From: DATGFB01 sp032160545
Lineage (GTDB): Bacteria; Actinomycetota; Actinomycetes; Mycobacteriales; Jatrophihabitantaceae
Direction of reading: 5' to 3'
DNA length: 35,189 bases
NCBI GenBank assembly: GCA_032160545.1
Contig: JAVHVN010000008.1
Span: 1-35,189, forward strand
Shown here in pieces: positions 23,700-31,448 of this stretch (within the stretch, counting starts at the first letter, position 1; each line of letters opens with the position of its first letter). Position numbers and translations under genes: made by a program. The notes beneath the pieces were generated by a model that had not been told where the DNA came from, made no database searches, and saw only the letters and a program-made list of their open reading frames with translations.

Positions 23700-24218
23700 A
23701 TGTCCGTCGCAGATGTCTCGGAGCTGGTGGTGCGGCGCGCCCGGACGCCCGACGTCCCGGCAATGAAGGCGATCATCGACGCCTACGCGGGGTCCGGTCG
23801 CAAGATGTTGGGGAAGGAACTGGTCGCGCTCTACGAGGACGTCCAGGACTTCGTGGTCGCCGAACTGCGCGGTGACGTGGTGGGTCTGGGTGCGCTGCAC
23901 GTGCTGTGGGCCGATCTCGGCGAGATCCGTACCCTCGCCGTGCACGCGGAGCACCGTGACCGCCGGATCGGCGCGGCGATCCTGGACGAGCTGATCCTCA
24001 CGGCGCGACGCCTGGGGCTCGGCCGGTTGTTCGCGTTGACGTTCCACACCGCGTTCTTCGAGCGAGCCGGTTTCGTCGAGATCGACGGCACTCCGGTCGA
24101 CCCCGACACCTACGACGCGCTGCGCCGGTCGTTCGACCCCGGTGTCGCCGAGTTCCTCGGCCTGGAGTACGTCAAGCCGAACACGCTCGGCAACACCCGG
24201 ATGCTGCTCCAGCTCTAG
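23700..24218 (+). CDS. argA: Amino-acid N-acetyltransferase (acetylglutamate synthase-like)
   Basis: A 172-residue GNAT that resembles the GNAT-only N-acetylglutamate synthase of M. tuberculosis (Rv2747), the first step of arginine synthesis. Visible features are VRRARTPDVPAMKAIIDAYAG, GLGALHVLWADLGEIRTLAV, the acetyl-CoA loop RDRRIGAAILDELI (the usual RGxGxG is only partly kept), LTFHTAFFERAGF and KPNTLGNTRMLL. Gene order supports it: Rv2747 also lies between ftsK and pgsA3. A wider GNAT role cannot be excluded from sequence. The start at 23700 has a -10 element eight bases upstream. It diverges from rimO with a 68-base gap. Confidence 0.87.
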   Translation: MSVADVSELVVRRARTPDVPAMKAIIDAYAGSGRKMLGKELVALYEDVQDFVVAELRGDVVGLGALHVLWADLGEIRTLAVHAEHRDRRIGAAILDELILTARRLGLGRLFALTFHTAFFERAGFVEIDGTPVDPDTYDALRRSFDPGVAEFLGLEYVKPNTLGNTRMLLQL

Positions 24219-24227
24219 TTGACCTTG

Positions 24228-24247
24228 ACCGGCGCGCCTCCGCCGGT
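24228..24247. terminator. Hairpin after the acetylglutamate synthase-like gene
   Basis: ACCGGCG and CGCCGGT form a perfect seven-pair stem with a six-base loop (CGCCTC), ten bases past the stop codon at 24218. There is no T tract, as is usual for high-GC Actinomycetes. Confidence 0.5.
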
Positions 24248-24292
24248 AGCCGCCGTTGCCTGCTTAACCTCGACGCAACGGAGGTGATCATC

Positions 24293-24451
24293 GTGACCAC
24301 AGCAGATCGTGTCGACGCGATCAAGTACCGCTCCTGGGTGCCGGGGACCGTGGTCCTCGATGACGAGTACATCGGCAAGCACCGCAGGCCCGGGTTTCGG
24401 CTCTTCTCGCTTCGGGCGATGCTGCACGTCGCCCGCCACCGGCAGCTCTGA
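24293..24451 (+). CDS. Small 52-residue basic protein of unknown function
   Basis: A GTG-started frame of 52 residues, beginning VTTADRVDAIKYRSWVPGTV and ending MLHVARHRQL, with the central segment LDDEYIGKHRRPGFRLFSLR. GGAGGTGATC immediately upstream is a ten-base exact match to the 16S anti-Shine-Dalgarno sequence, the best in the window, with GGAGG eight bases from the GTG. The protein is basic, with 12 Arg/Lys/His in its second half, and has no membrane segment or cysteine. I do not recognise a family. It lies between the hairpin after the acetylglutamate synthase-like gene and the convergent ftsK end, 13 bases away. The well-formed ribosome site and compact reading frame argue for a real gene. 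Confidence 0.72.
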   Translation: MTTADRVDAIKYRSWVPGTVVLDDEYIGKHRRPGFRLFSLRAMLHVARHRQL

Positions 24452-24464
24452 GGCGTTCCCCCTC

Positions 24465-26921
24465 TCAGACGGCGTCGGCCGCGTACCCCGGGCCGTCGGC
24501 GGGGTCGTCGTCCTCCGATGCCACCAGGTCGTCGGCCGACCCGCCGTTGCGCAGCGTGTAGAGCAGCCCGGCCAGCTCGTCGGGCTGCACCAGCACCTCG
24601 CGGGCCTTCGACCCCTCGGACGGGCCGACGATGCTGCGCGACTCCATGAGGTCCATCAGCCTTCCCGCCTTCGCGAACCCCACCCGCAGCTTGCGCTGCA
24701 GCATCGAGGTCGAGCCGAACTGCGTCGACACGACCAGCTCGACGGCCGAGAGGAACAGGTCGAGGTCGTCACCGATGTCCTCGTCGATGTCCTTCTTCGC
24801 AGCCACGGGCGCGGTGACGTCGTCGCGGTAGACCGGCTGCAGCTGTTGCTTGCAGTGGTCGACGATCGAGTGGATCTCGGCGTCGGTGACGTACGCACCT
24901 TGCAGCCGGGCCGGCTTGGACGCACCCATCGGCAGGAACAGCGCGTCGCCCTTGCCGAGCAGCTTCTCGGCGCCCGGCTGGTCGAGGATGACGCGCGAGT
25001 CGGCGAGCGACGAGGTCTTGAAGCCCAGCCGTGACGGCACGTTGGCCTTGATCAACCCGGTCACGACGTCGACGGACGGCCGCTGCGTGGCGATCACGAG
25101 GTGGATACCGGCTGCGCGCGCGAGCTGGGTGATGCGCACGACGCAGTCCTCGACGTCGCGAGGCGCGACCATCATCAGGTCGGAGAGCTCGTCGACGATC
25201 ACCAGCAGGTACGGGTAGGCGCTGTACACCCGTTCCGATCCCGGCGGTGCGACCAGCTCGCCGCTTTGCACCTTGCGGTTGAAGTCGTCGATGTGCCGCA
25301 CGCCGGAGGACTCCATGTCCTCGTAGCGCATGTCCATCTCGCGCACGACCCACTGCAACGCGTCCGCAGCCTTCTTCGGGTTGGTGATCACCGGCGTCAC
25401 CAGGTGCGGGATGCCCTGATAGCCGGCGAACTCGACCCGCTTCGGATCGATGAGCACCATGCGCACCTGGTCGGGCGTCGCGCGGGTGAGGATCGAGAGG
25501 ATCAGTGTGTTGATGCAGCTCGACTTGCCCGCTCCGGTGGCGCCGGCGACGAGCAGGTGCGGCATCTTCGTCAAGTTCGCGACGATGAAGCCACCCTCGA
25601 CGTCCTTGCCGAGCGCGACGAGCATCGGGTGCTGATCACGCTGCGCGACCGGCGAGCGCAGCACGTCACCGAGCATGACGATCTCGGGGTCGGCGTTCGG
25701 GATCTCGACGCCGACGGCGCTCTTGCCGGGAATGGGGCTGAGGATGCGTACCTCGGCGCTCTTGACCGCGTACGCGATGTTGCGGGTCAGGTTGGTGATG
25801 CGCTCCACCTTCACGCCCGGGCCGAGCTCGACCTCATAGCGAGTGACGGTCGGGCCACGGCTGAAACCGGTGACGCGGCAATCGACATCGAACTCGCCGA
25901 AGACCTGCTGCAGCGCGGCGATCACCTCGTCGTTGGCCTTGGTGTGCTCGAGGTGCGGGCTGCCGGCGGCAAGGTCCGCGAGCGAAGGCAGCGTGTACAT
26001 GCCAGCGCCGTTGCTGAGCTCGAGCTGCACCGGCCGGGTGATCGGCGGCAGCGCCTCCTCGAGCTTCGGGGTGCGCGGCTTGCGTGGCTTCGGCACACCC
26101 GGCTCCGCGACGAGCGTCGGATCGCCGGCGCCGGCCGACGTGACGTCGGACAGATCGGTGGTGGCCTCGTTCGGTTCGGGCGCCTTGGTGCGCCGCCGCC
26201 GCGGTGGCGCGACGACCTCTTCGGCCGGCACTGCGTCGCCGTGCTGCGAGGAGAACAGGTCGCGGACGTACGCCACCAGCGCGCTGATCGGGGTTGCCGT
26301 GACGACGAGGATGCCGAACCCGCCCAGGACGAGAAGCACGGGAACGGTGACCGGCGCGGAGATGCCGCGCGACAGCGGTCCTGCCGCCAGGCCACCGACG
26401 AACCCGCCGGCGCTCTCCCGGGCGCTGCCGTGCGGCGAGCCGGCCCAGAGGTGGAACAGGCCGAGGACGGACAGGGCGAGCGCGACCGACCCCACCACGA
26501 CGCGACCCCGCGCCTCGGGCTCGGGCGACTGACGCAGCATGTGCGCGCCGGCCGCGGCCAGGACCACGGGAAGCAGCACCGCACCGTTGCCGATCAGGAC
26601 CCGGCAGAACGTCTCGATGAACCGGCCCACCGGGCCGGCCGCGTGGAACCAGATCGCTATGGCGGCGATGAGCCCGAATGCGAGCACGCCGAGCGCGGCG
26701 CCGTCGCGACGGTGCTCGGGTTCGAGGTCACGTGCGCTTGCGGCGCTGCGCCCGGCGGCGCGGAACAGGCTGCCGATCAGTCGCGCGATCGCGCGCCACA
26801 CGGCCGCGAGCCCTGAGCCGAGCGCATGCAGCGGCGCGCTGCGCCGGGGGGGCCGCTTCTTGCCGCGGGACCCGGTCGAGCGGGCCGGCGGACGGGTGCG
26901 TGTTCCGGATGCTCCTGCCAC
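24465..26921 (-). CDS. ftsK: FtsK/SpoIIIE-family DNA translocase
   Basis: FtsK pumps chromosomal DNA through the division septum and activates dimer resolution. The 818-residue protein has four membrane segments (about 75-92, 109-128, 142-160, 190-208), a Pro/Arg/Glu linker (about 230-295), the alpha/beta motor with Walker A GATGAGKS (460-467) and VIVDELSDLM, and a C-terminal gamma winged helix (about 725-800, DLFLSAVELVVSTQFGSTSMLQ-type) that reads orienting DNA sequences. The first 60 residues are basic. Start is GTG at 26921, with TACGGT six bases upstream and no Shine-Dalgarno sequence. RNase J, usually encoded between ftsK and dapA in Actinomycetes, is absent: only 78 bases separate the two genes here. 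Confidence 0.97.
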   Translation of the reverse strand: MAGASGTRTRPPARSTGSRGKKRPPRRSAPLHALGSGLAAVWRAIARLIGSLFRAAGRSAASARDLEPEHRRDGAALGVLAFGLIAAIAIWFHAAGPVGRFIETFCRVLIGNGAVLLPVVLAAAGAHMLRQSPEPEARGRVVVGSVALALSVLGLFHLWAGSPHGSARESAGGFVGGLAAGPLSRGISAPVTVPVLLVLGGFGILVVTATPISALVAYVRDLFSSQHGDAVPAEEVVAPPRRRRTKAPEPNEATTDLSDVTSAGAGDPTLVAEPGVPKPRKPRTPKLEEALPPITRPVQLELSNGAGMYTLPSLADLAAGSPHLEHTKANDEVIAALQQVFGEFDVDCRVTGFSRGPTVTRYEVELGPGVKVERITNLTRNIAYAVKSAEVRILSPIPGKSAVGVEIPNADPEIVMLGDVLRSPVAQRDQHPMLVALGKDVEGGFIVANLTKMPHLLVAGATGAGKSSCINTLILSILTRATPDQVRMVLIDPKRVEFAGYQGIPHLVTPVITNPKKAADALQWVVREMDMRYEDMESSGVRHIDDFNRKVQSGELVAPPGSERVYSAYPYLLVIVDELSDLMMVAPRDVEDCVVRITQLARAAGIHLVIATQRPSVDVVTGLIKANVPSRLGFKTSSLADSRVILDQPGAEKLLGKGDALFLPMGASKPARLQGAYVTDAEIHSIVDHCKQQLQPVYRDDVTAPVAAKKDIDEDIGDDLDLFLSAVELVVSTQFGSTSMLQRKLRVGFAKAGRLMDLMESRSIVGPSEGSKAREVLVQPDELAGLLYTLRNGGSADDLVASEDDDPADGPGYAADAV

Positions 26922-26927
26922 CGAGCA

Positions 26928-26933
26928 ACCGTA
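26928..26933 (-). promoter_or_regulatory. -10 element of ftsK
   Basis: TACGGT on the minus strand ends six bases before the ftsK GTG at 26921. No Shine-Dalgarno sequence is present, so a leaderless transcript is likely. Confidence 0.5.
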
Positions 26934-26999
26934 ACGCTGAACTCGAACGTTACCCGGGACCTAGGCCGTGCGACACGGCAGCCGCGATCCGGCCGGCAC

Positions 27000-27896
27000 T
27001 CACAGCCCGGCGGCGGACAGATCCGCACGCAGGTGGCTCAGTTCGTGGTCGGTGGCGTCGACCAGCGGCAGCCGCACCCCACCGGCGTCGAGCCCGCGCA
27101 ACCGCAGGCCGGCCTTGACCAGGATGGTGCCCTGGGTGCGGAAGATACCGGTGTAGATCGGCAGCAGCTGGCGGTGCAGGCGCCTCGCCGTGTCGACGTC
27201 GCCGCGCTCGAAGGCCTCGATCAGTGCCTTGGTGCCCCGGCCGGAGAAGTGCGTCGAGGTACCGACCACACCCACACCGCCCACGGACAGCAACGGCAGG
27301 GTCACGCCGTCGTCGCCGGCGTAATACGCCAGGTCCGTCTCGGCCAGCACGCGCGAACTCGCGACGAGATCGCCCTTCGCGTCCTTCACCCCGACGATGC
27401 GCTCGTGCTCGGCCAGCGCGATCAAGGTCTCGGTCGCGATCGGCGTCGCCGTCCGGCCCGGGATGTCGTAGAGCAGCACGGCCAACTCGGTCGCGTCCGC
27501 GACGGCGCGGAAGTGCTGGCGAAGGCCCTCCTGCGGCGGCTTGGAGTAGTAAGGCGTGACGACCAGCAACCCGTCCGCACCGGCCTTTGCGGCCTGCTCT
27601 GCCAGGTGCACGGTGTGCACCGTGTCGAACGTCCCGACACCGGCCACGACGTGCGCGCGGTCGCCGACCGCGTCCTTCACCGCCCGGATCAGTTCGGCTT
27701 TCTCGCCGTCAGTGGTGGTCGGTGACTCGCCGGTCGTCCCGTTGACGACCAGGCCGTCGTTGGCCTGCTCGTCGACGAGGTAGGTGGCGAGCGCGGCGGC
27801 CTTGTCGAGGTCGAGACCACCTGCGACGTCGAACGGCGTCACCATCGCGGTGAGCAGCCGGCCGAAGGGGCGACGGGCATCGGCGGACGCTGGCAT
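27000..27896 (-). CDS. dapA: 4-hydroxy-tetrahydrodipicolinate synthase
   Basis: DapA condenses pyruvate with aspartate semialdehyde, the first committed step to diaminopimelate and lysine; dapF in this window acts later in the pathway. The 298-residue protein has the catalytic triad residues Thr54-Thr55 (GTTGES), Tyr143 (LLYDIPGRT) and the Schiff-base Lys171 (GVKDAKGD), with GTSTHFSG near the C-terminal third. Length is normal. TAGCGT ends seven bases before the ATG, suggesting its own leaderless promoter although thyX lies just upstream in the same direction. Confidence 0.97.
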   Translation of the reverse strand: MPASADARRPFGRLLTAMVTPFDVAGGLDLDKAAALATYLVDEQANDGLVVNGTTGESPTTTDGEKAELIRAVKDAVGDRAHVVAGVGTFDTVHTVHLAEQAAKAGADGLLVVTPYYSKPPQEGLRQHFRAVADATELAVLLYDIPGRTATPIATETLIALAEHERIVGVKDAKGDLVASSRVLAETDLAYYAGDDGVTLPLLSVGGVGVVGTSTHFSGRGTKALIEAFERGDVDTARRLHRQLLPIYTGIFRTQGTILVKAGLRLRGLDAGGVRLPLVDATDHELSHLRADLSAAGL

Positions 27897-27903
27897 GGCC
27901 TTA

Positions 27904-27909
27904 ACGCTA
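27904..27909 (-). promoter_or_regulatory. -10 element of dapA
   Basis: TAGCGT on the minus strand ends seven bases before the ATG. It falls in the 39-base gap between thyX and dapA. Confidence 0.45.
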
Positions 27910-27935
27910 CCGCCGAGGTCGTCCGGAAATCGGGA

Positions 27936-28688
27936 TCAGCCCTCGGCGACGAAGGGGCTCGAGGCCACCTCGGTGCCGTCGGCGAGCGTGGCGATCTCGA
28001 AGTCGGCGAAGGCGTTCGGGGCGACCCGGTTCAGTTCGCGCAGGCAGGCAATGGCCAGTGCCCGGATCTCGATGTCGGCGTGCTCGGACGCGCGCATCGC
28101 GATGAAGTGCCGCCACGCCCGATAGTTACCGGTGACGACGATGCGGGTCTCGGTGGCGTTGGGCAGCAGCGCGCGGGCGGCCTGTCGCGCTTGCTTGCGG
28201 CGCAGCGTTGCGTGCTCGACATCGGCGAACTTCTTCTCCAGGCCCTCGAGCAGCTCGGTGTACGCCGTCACGGCCGCCTCGCTCGCGGCGAGGAACTTGG
28301 CGTGCAGTTCGGGGTCGTCGGCGATGACATCGGGCTCGACCATCGCGGCATTGCGCTCGGGCACGTAGCGCTGCGAGAGCTGCGAATAGCTGAAATGCCG
28401 GTGCCGGATGAGTTCGTGTGTGAGTGATCGGGAGATGCCGGTCAGGTAGAACGTGACCGAGCCGTGCTCGAGCACGGACAGGTGACCCACTTCGAGGATG
28501 TGCTTCAGGTAGCCGGCGTTGGTCGCCGTCGCGGGATTCGGCTTCGTCCACGACTGGTAGCACGCCCGCCCGGCGAACTCCGCGAGTGCCTGGCCACCGT
28601 CCGCATCGGTGTCCCAGGGCACGTCCTCGGGAGCCTCGAAGTGCGTCCAGGCGACGGCCTGCACCTTCAGCGGGACGATCTCGGGCAC
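27936..28688 (-). CDS. thyX: Flavin-dependent thymidylate synthase ThyX
   Basis: ThyX makes dTMP from dUMP using FAD and methylenetetrahydrofolate. The 250-residue protein has the ThyX motif RHR-x7-S at Arg95-His96-Arg97 to Ser105, followed by QRYVPE, and HLSVLEHGSVTFYLTG upstream of it. It is longer by about ten residues than the shortest family members only at the N-terminus. GTG start with GGAGG 7 bases upstream; TACGCT (28731 to 28726) is a plausible -10, giving a leader of about 30 bases. thyX-dapA adjacency matches M. tuberculosis (Rv2754c-Rv2753c). Confidence 0.96.
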   Translation of the reverse strand: MPEIVPLKVQAVAWTHFEAPEDVPWDTDADGGQALAEFAGRACYQSWTKPNPATATNAGYLKHILEVGHLSVLEHGSVTFYLTGISRSLTHELIRHRHFSYSQLSQRYVPERNAAMVEPDVIADDPELHAKFLAASEAAVTAYTELLEGLEKKFADVEHATLRRKQARQAARALLPNATETRIVVTGNYRAWRHFIAMRASEHADIEIRALAIACLRELNRVAPNAFADFEIATLADGTEVASSPFVAEG

Positions 28689-28828
28689 GGTGTGCCTCCA
28701 CCATGGGTCGGTCGACGGGAGCCTCAGCGTAACCGCCGCGCCAGGCCGGACCGGCGCGCCACACCCGAGGCCGGCACGCTGCCGCCAGCCAGCATTTCAC
28801 CGCCGACAGCAACCTGCTGTTGCGGTGA

Positions 28829-28852
28829 CATCATTATGCTGTCATAGTGATG
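28829..28852. promoter_or_regulatory. 24-bp near-perfect palindrome, candidate operator of the ribbon-helix-helix gene
   Basis: Arms CATCATTATG and CATAGTGATG around a CTGT spacer pair at 9 of 10 positions. The palindrome ends two bases before the start codon at 28855 and covers -10 candidates TATGCT (28836-28841) and CATAGT (28843-28848). TGACA (28826-28830) and TGTCA (28840-28844) form a second inverted pair inside the same stretch. It is AT-rich in very GC-rich surroundings. A protein bound here would block transcription of the downstream pair, fitting autorepression by its ribbon-helix-helix product. Confidence 0.65.
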
Positions 28853-28854
28853 CC

Positions 28855-29337
28855 ATGCGAGTCGACGAGTACGTGGAACAGGTGCGCCGCCAGCTGGCCG
28901 CAGCTGCGGCCCTGGGGGACGAGGAGGTGCAGCGGGTCGCCGTCGCGCTGGCGGAATCGGCAGTTCCGGCCGTCCGCCTGGCGCTGATGGCCGCGCTCGC
29001 CGAAGCGGCTGACGAGATCACCGACCTGCTCGTCGACTACCCGCTGTCGCCTGCCGTGTCCGTGCGCCTCGACGGCGACTTCATCCGGACCGAGGTGCAG
29101 GGCCGGGCGGCCGAGGCGGAACCCGCGGCGGCCGACGACGGCGAAGCCAGCGCCCGAATCTCGTTGCGGCTCACCGACGCGCTCAAGGCACAGATCGACG
29201 CGGCCGCGGCTCGCGACGGGGTCTCGGTCAACACCTGGCTCATGCGGGCCGCGACAGCCGCCGTCGCCGGGCCGCGCCCCACCTGGACAGCGGGGGGCAC
29301 AGCCACCCACCGGATCTCCGGCTACATCAACGGATAG
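28855..29337 (+). CDS. Ribbon-helix-helix (HicB/Arc-like) DNA-binding protein
   Basis: A 160-residue protein. The C-terminal part (about residues 99-137) is a ribbon-helix-helix domain: ARISLRLTDALKAQIDAAAA then DGVSVNTWLMRAATAAV, as in HicB-type antitoxins and Arc-like repressors. The N-terminal 90 residues are helical and Ala-rich and match nothing I know. No toxin of the HicA or RelE type is adjacent; the next gene, eight bases on, encodes a DUF4097 protein, a pairing seen in other Actinomycetes, so I would not call it an antitoxin without more evidence. The ATG lies two bases after a 24-bp palindrome that is a likely binding site. It diverges from thyX. Confidence 0.83.
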   Translation: MRVDEYVEQVRRQLAAAAALGDEEVQRVAVALAESAVPAVRLALMAALAEAADEITDLLVDYPLSPAVSVRLDGDFIRTEVQGRAAEAEPAAADDGEASARISLRLTDALKAQIDAAAARDGVSVNTWLMRAATAAVAGPRPTWTAGGTATHRISGYING

Positions 29338-29345
29338 GACCCGAC

Positions 29346-30161
29346 ATGACCAGCAGGACGTTCCCTCTCACCGCTCCGATCCGGCTGGTCGGCCGCATCG
29401 CGCACGGATCCTTCACCGTGCACGCCGTCGCCGACACGACGCAGGCCCGGGTCGAGATCACCGCGCGCGGTGACCAGCGGGTGCTCGAGCATGCCGCCGT
29501 CGAACTGCACGGGTGCACGCTCGAGGTCACCCTGCCGCGACAGGGCGGCATCTTCGACCTGCCCCTGCTCAGCCGTGGACTCGCACGCGACGAGGTCGAC
29601 GTGGTCGTGACCGTGCCGACCGGGACGGCGACCCGGATCAGCACGTACACGGCGCCGGTCCGGATCGAGGGCACCATCGGCGACTCCGATGTTGCGACCG
29701 GCGCCGCCGACGTCGAGATCGGCGCGGTCGAGGGCGATCTGCGGCTGCGGTACGGCAGCGGTACCGCCGAGGTCGGGTCGGTCACCGGTTCGGTGCAGGC
29801 GCGCTCGGGCTCAGGCTCGGCGCGGTTCGGCGAGATCGGCGGATCGCTCACGTCCGCGTGCGGCTCGGGCGAGCTCGTCGTGTCGACTGCCCATGGTTCG
29901 GTGCGCAGCCGCGCCGGTTCCGGCGGCGCCTCGCTGGGCGCGGTGTTCGGCGACGTCGACCTCGTGAGCGCCTCGGGCGCGGTGTCGATCGGGCTGCCAG
30001 GCGGCCGGTCGGCCAAGCTCGAACTGCTCACCGGTTCCGGGCGCGTCGACAGCGACCTGCCGGTCGAGCCCACCGCGACCAACGCGGGTCGTCCCATCAC
30101 CGTGCGGGTACGCACGGGCAGTGGTGACATCCGCCTGGTACGCGCGGTGCACGCCGCCTGA
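29346..30161 (+). CDS. DUF4097 family beta-helical protein
   Basis: A 271-residue protein made of short Gly/Ser/Val-rich repeats (for example GSGTAEVGSVTGSVQARSGS and SGSARFGEIGGSLTSACGSG), typical of DUF4097 right-handed beta-helices. There is no signal peptide, membrane segment or sorting motif, so it is probably cytoplasmic despite the 'putative adhesin' label often given to the family. A single Cys lies in a repeat. The function is unknown. It follows the ribbon-helix-helix gene by eight bases, with AGGA before the ATG, so the two form an operon. Its stop codon directly abuts the stop of the convergent HTH_42 gene. Confidence 0.87.
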   Translation: MTSRTFPLTAPIRLVGRIAHGSFTVHAVADTTQARVEITARGDQRVLEHAAVELHGCTLEVTLPRQGGIFDLPLLSRGLARDEVDVVVTVPTGTATRISTYTAPVRIEGTIGDSDVATGAADVEIGAVEGDLRLRYGSGTAEVGSVTGSVQARSGSGSARFGEIGGSLTSACGSGELVVSTAHGSVRSRAGSGGASLGAVFGDVDLVSASGAVSIGLPGGRSAKLELLTGSGRVDSDLPVEPTATNAGRPITVRVRTGSGDIRLVRAVHAA

Positions 30162-31415
30162 TCAGCCGTGTTGCTTCACCGCGGCGTCGAGTTCGGCCGC
30201 GAGGTCGCCGCGCGGTGCCACCTCGACATCTGACAACCCCAGCCAACCGGCCGTCAGGACCAGCTCGGCGGCGAGTTCCTCGGCCACGTAGTACGGGTCG
30301 GCGCCGTCCTCGACGAACGCAGCCTGCACGCGCAGAACACCGGCCTGGCGATCGGACTTGAGATCGACCCGCGCCACCAATGCGTCGCCCAGCAGGAACG
30401 GCAGTACGTAGTAGCCGTGCACCCGCTTGGCTGCCGGGGTGTAGATCTCGATGCGGTACCGGAAGCCGAACAGCCGCTCTGCGCGCTCCCGGAACCAGAT
30501 CAGTGAGTCGAACGGCGAGAGCAGCGCCCGCGCGCTCACCCGCCGTGGCCGCCGAGCGTCCGGCCACAGGTACGCGGGGGGCGTCCAGCCCTGGACGGTG
30601 ACAGGGACGAGTTCGCCCGCCTCGACCAGCTCGGCGACCCGTTGCTTGGACTCGCTTCGCGGCAGCCGGAAGTAGTCGCCGAGGTCGGGCTCCGTCGCGA
30701 CGCCGTACGCCCGAGCCGCGATGCGGACGAGCTCACGCTGCGCGTCTTCGGTGCTGGGGGTCGGTACCGCGAGAACCTCCGGCGGGAGCACGCGCTCGGG
30801 CAGGTCGTAGAGGCGTTCGAAGTTGACGCGACGCGCGGCGGTGACCCGGCCGGCCCAGAAGAGGTACTCGAGAGCGACCTTGCCGTCGTGCCAGTTCCAC
30901 ATCTCCCCCGGCTTGCGCGCCGGACGCTGAACGCCCGTGTCGCCGGCTCGGATCGGACCCTGTGCCTCGACGAGCTGCATTACGTCGTCGAGCAGGCCCG
31001 GATTGTCGCGGGCGACGCGGCGCATCCCGCCCCACGCGTCGGCCTTCGCGCGCTCCATGCGCCAGCGCAACAGCGGCTGCAACGCCACCGGGACGAGCGA
31101 GGCCTCGTGCGCCCAGTACTCGAACAGCTCCCTGCGAGGCACCCCGCCCGCTGTGTGCGCGGTGAGCGTGTCGAGCGTCTTGCGCGGGTACGGGCCGAGC
31201 CTGGAGAACACCGGCAGGTAGTGGGTGCGGGAGAAGACGTTCACCGAGTCGATCTGCAGGATCGCGAGCCTCTTGATGACGCGGCGGATCGATCGAGCGT
31301 CGACGCGGCCGGACGGGCGGCGTTCGGCGAATCCCTGAGCGGCCAGGGCGATGCGCCGGGCCTGCGCGCCGGTGATCCGCTCCACGAAGCGGACTCTAGG
31401 GATCTCGTCGGACAT
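30162..31415 (-). CDS. HTH_42 (winged helix) protein, AlkX/YcaQ-like crosslink glycosylase candidate
   Basis: A 417-residue member of the HTH_42 superfamily, which includes the interstrand-crosslink glycosylases AlkZ (QxQ motif) and E. coli YcaQ/AlkX (QxD motif). Here the motif is Gln54-Ile55-Asp56 in LAILQIDSVNVFSRTHYLP, the QxD form. Other marks are FEYWAHEASLVP, SPFDSLIWFRERAERLFGFRYRIEIY and the C-terminal KSDRQAGVLRVQAAF. ATG 31415 is the start by family comparison; the frame is open upstream but over the divergent DedA gene. Activity is inferred from the motif only. A second, shorter paralogue lies at 33930-35036. The stop abuts the DUF4097 stop. Confidence 0.88.
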   Translation of the reverse strand: MSDEIPRVRFVERITGAQARRIALAAQGFAERRPSGRVDARSIRRVIKRLAILQIDSVNVFSRTHYLPVFSRLGPYPRKTLDTLTAHTAGGVPRRELFEYWAHEASLVPVALQPLLRWRMERAKADAWGGMRRVARDNPGLLDDVMQLVEAQGPIRAGDTGVQRPARKPGEMWNWHDGKVALEYLFWAGRVTAARRVNFERLYDLPERVLPPEVLAVPTPSTEDAQRELVRIAARAYGVATEPDLGDYFRLPRSESKQRVAELVEAGELVPVTVQGWTPPAYLWPDARRPRRVSARALLSPFDSLIWFRERAERLFGFRYRIEIYTPAAKRVHGYYVLPFLLGDALVARVDLKSDRQAGVLRVQAAFVEDGADPYYVAEELAAELVLTAGWLGLSDVEVAPRGDLAAELDAAVKQHG

Positions 31416-31448
31416 CCGCTCCAAAGGCTCCCGTGCAACGATGCAGGG

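Noticed and set aside
26934..26960. TCGAAC half-site upstream of ftsK as a LexA box
   Set aside because: Only one half matches; the other half (about CCCGGG) does not fit GTTCGA.
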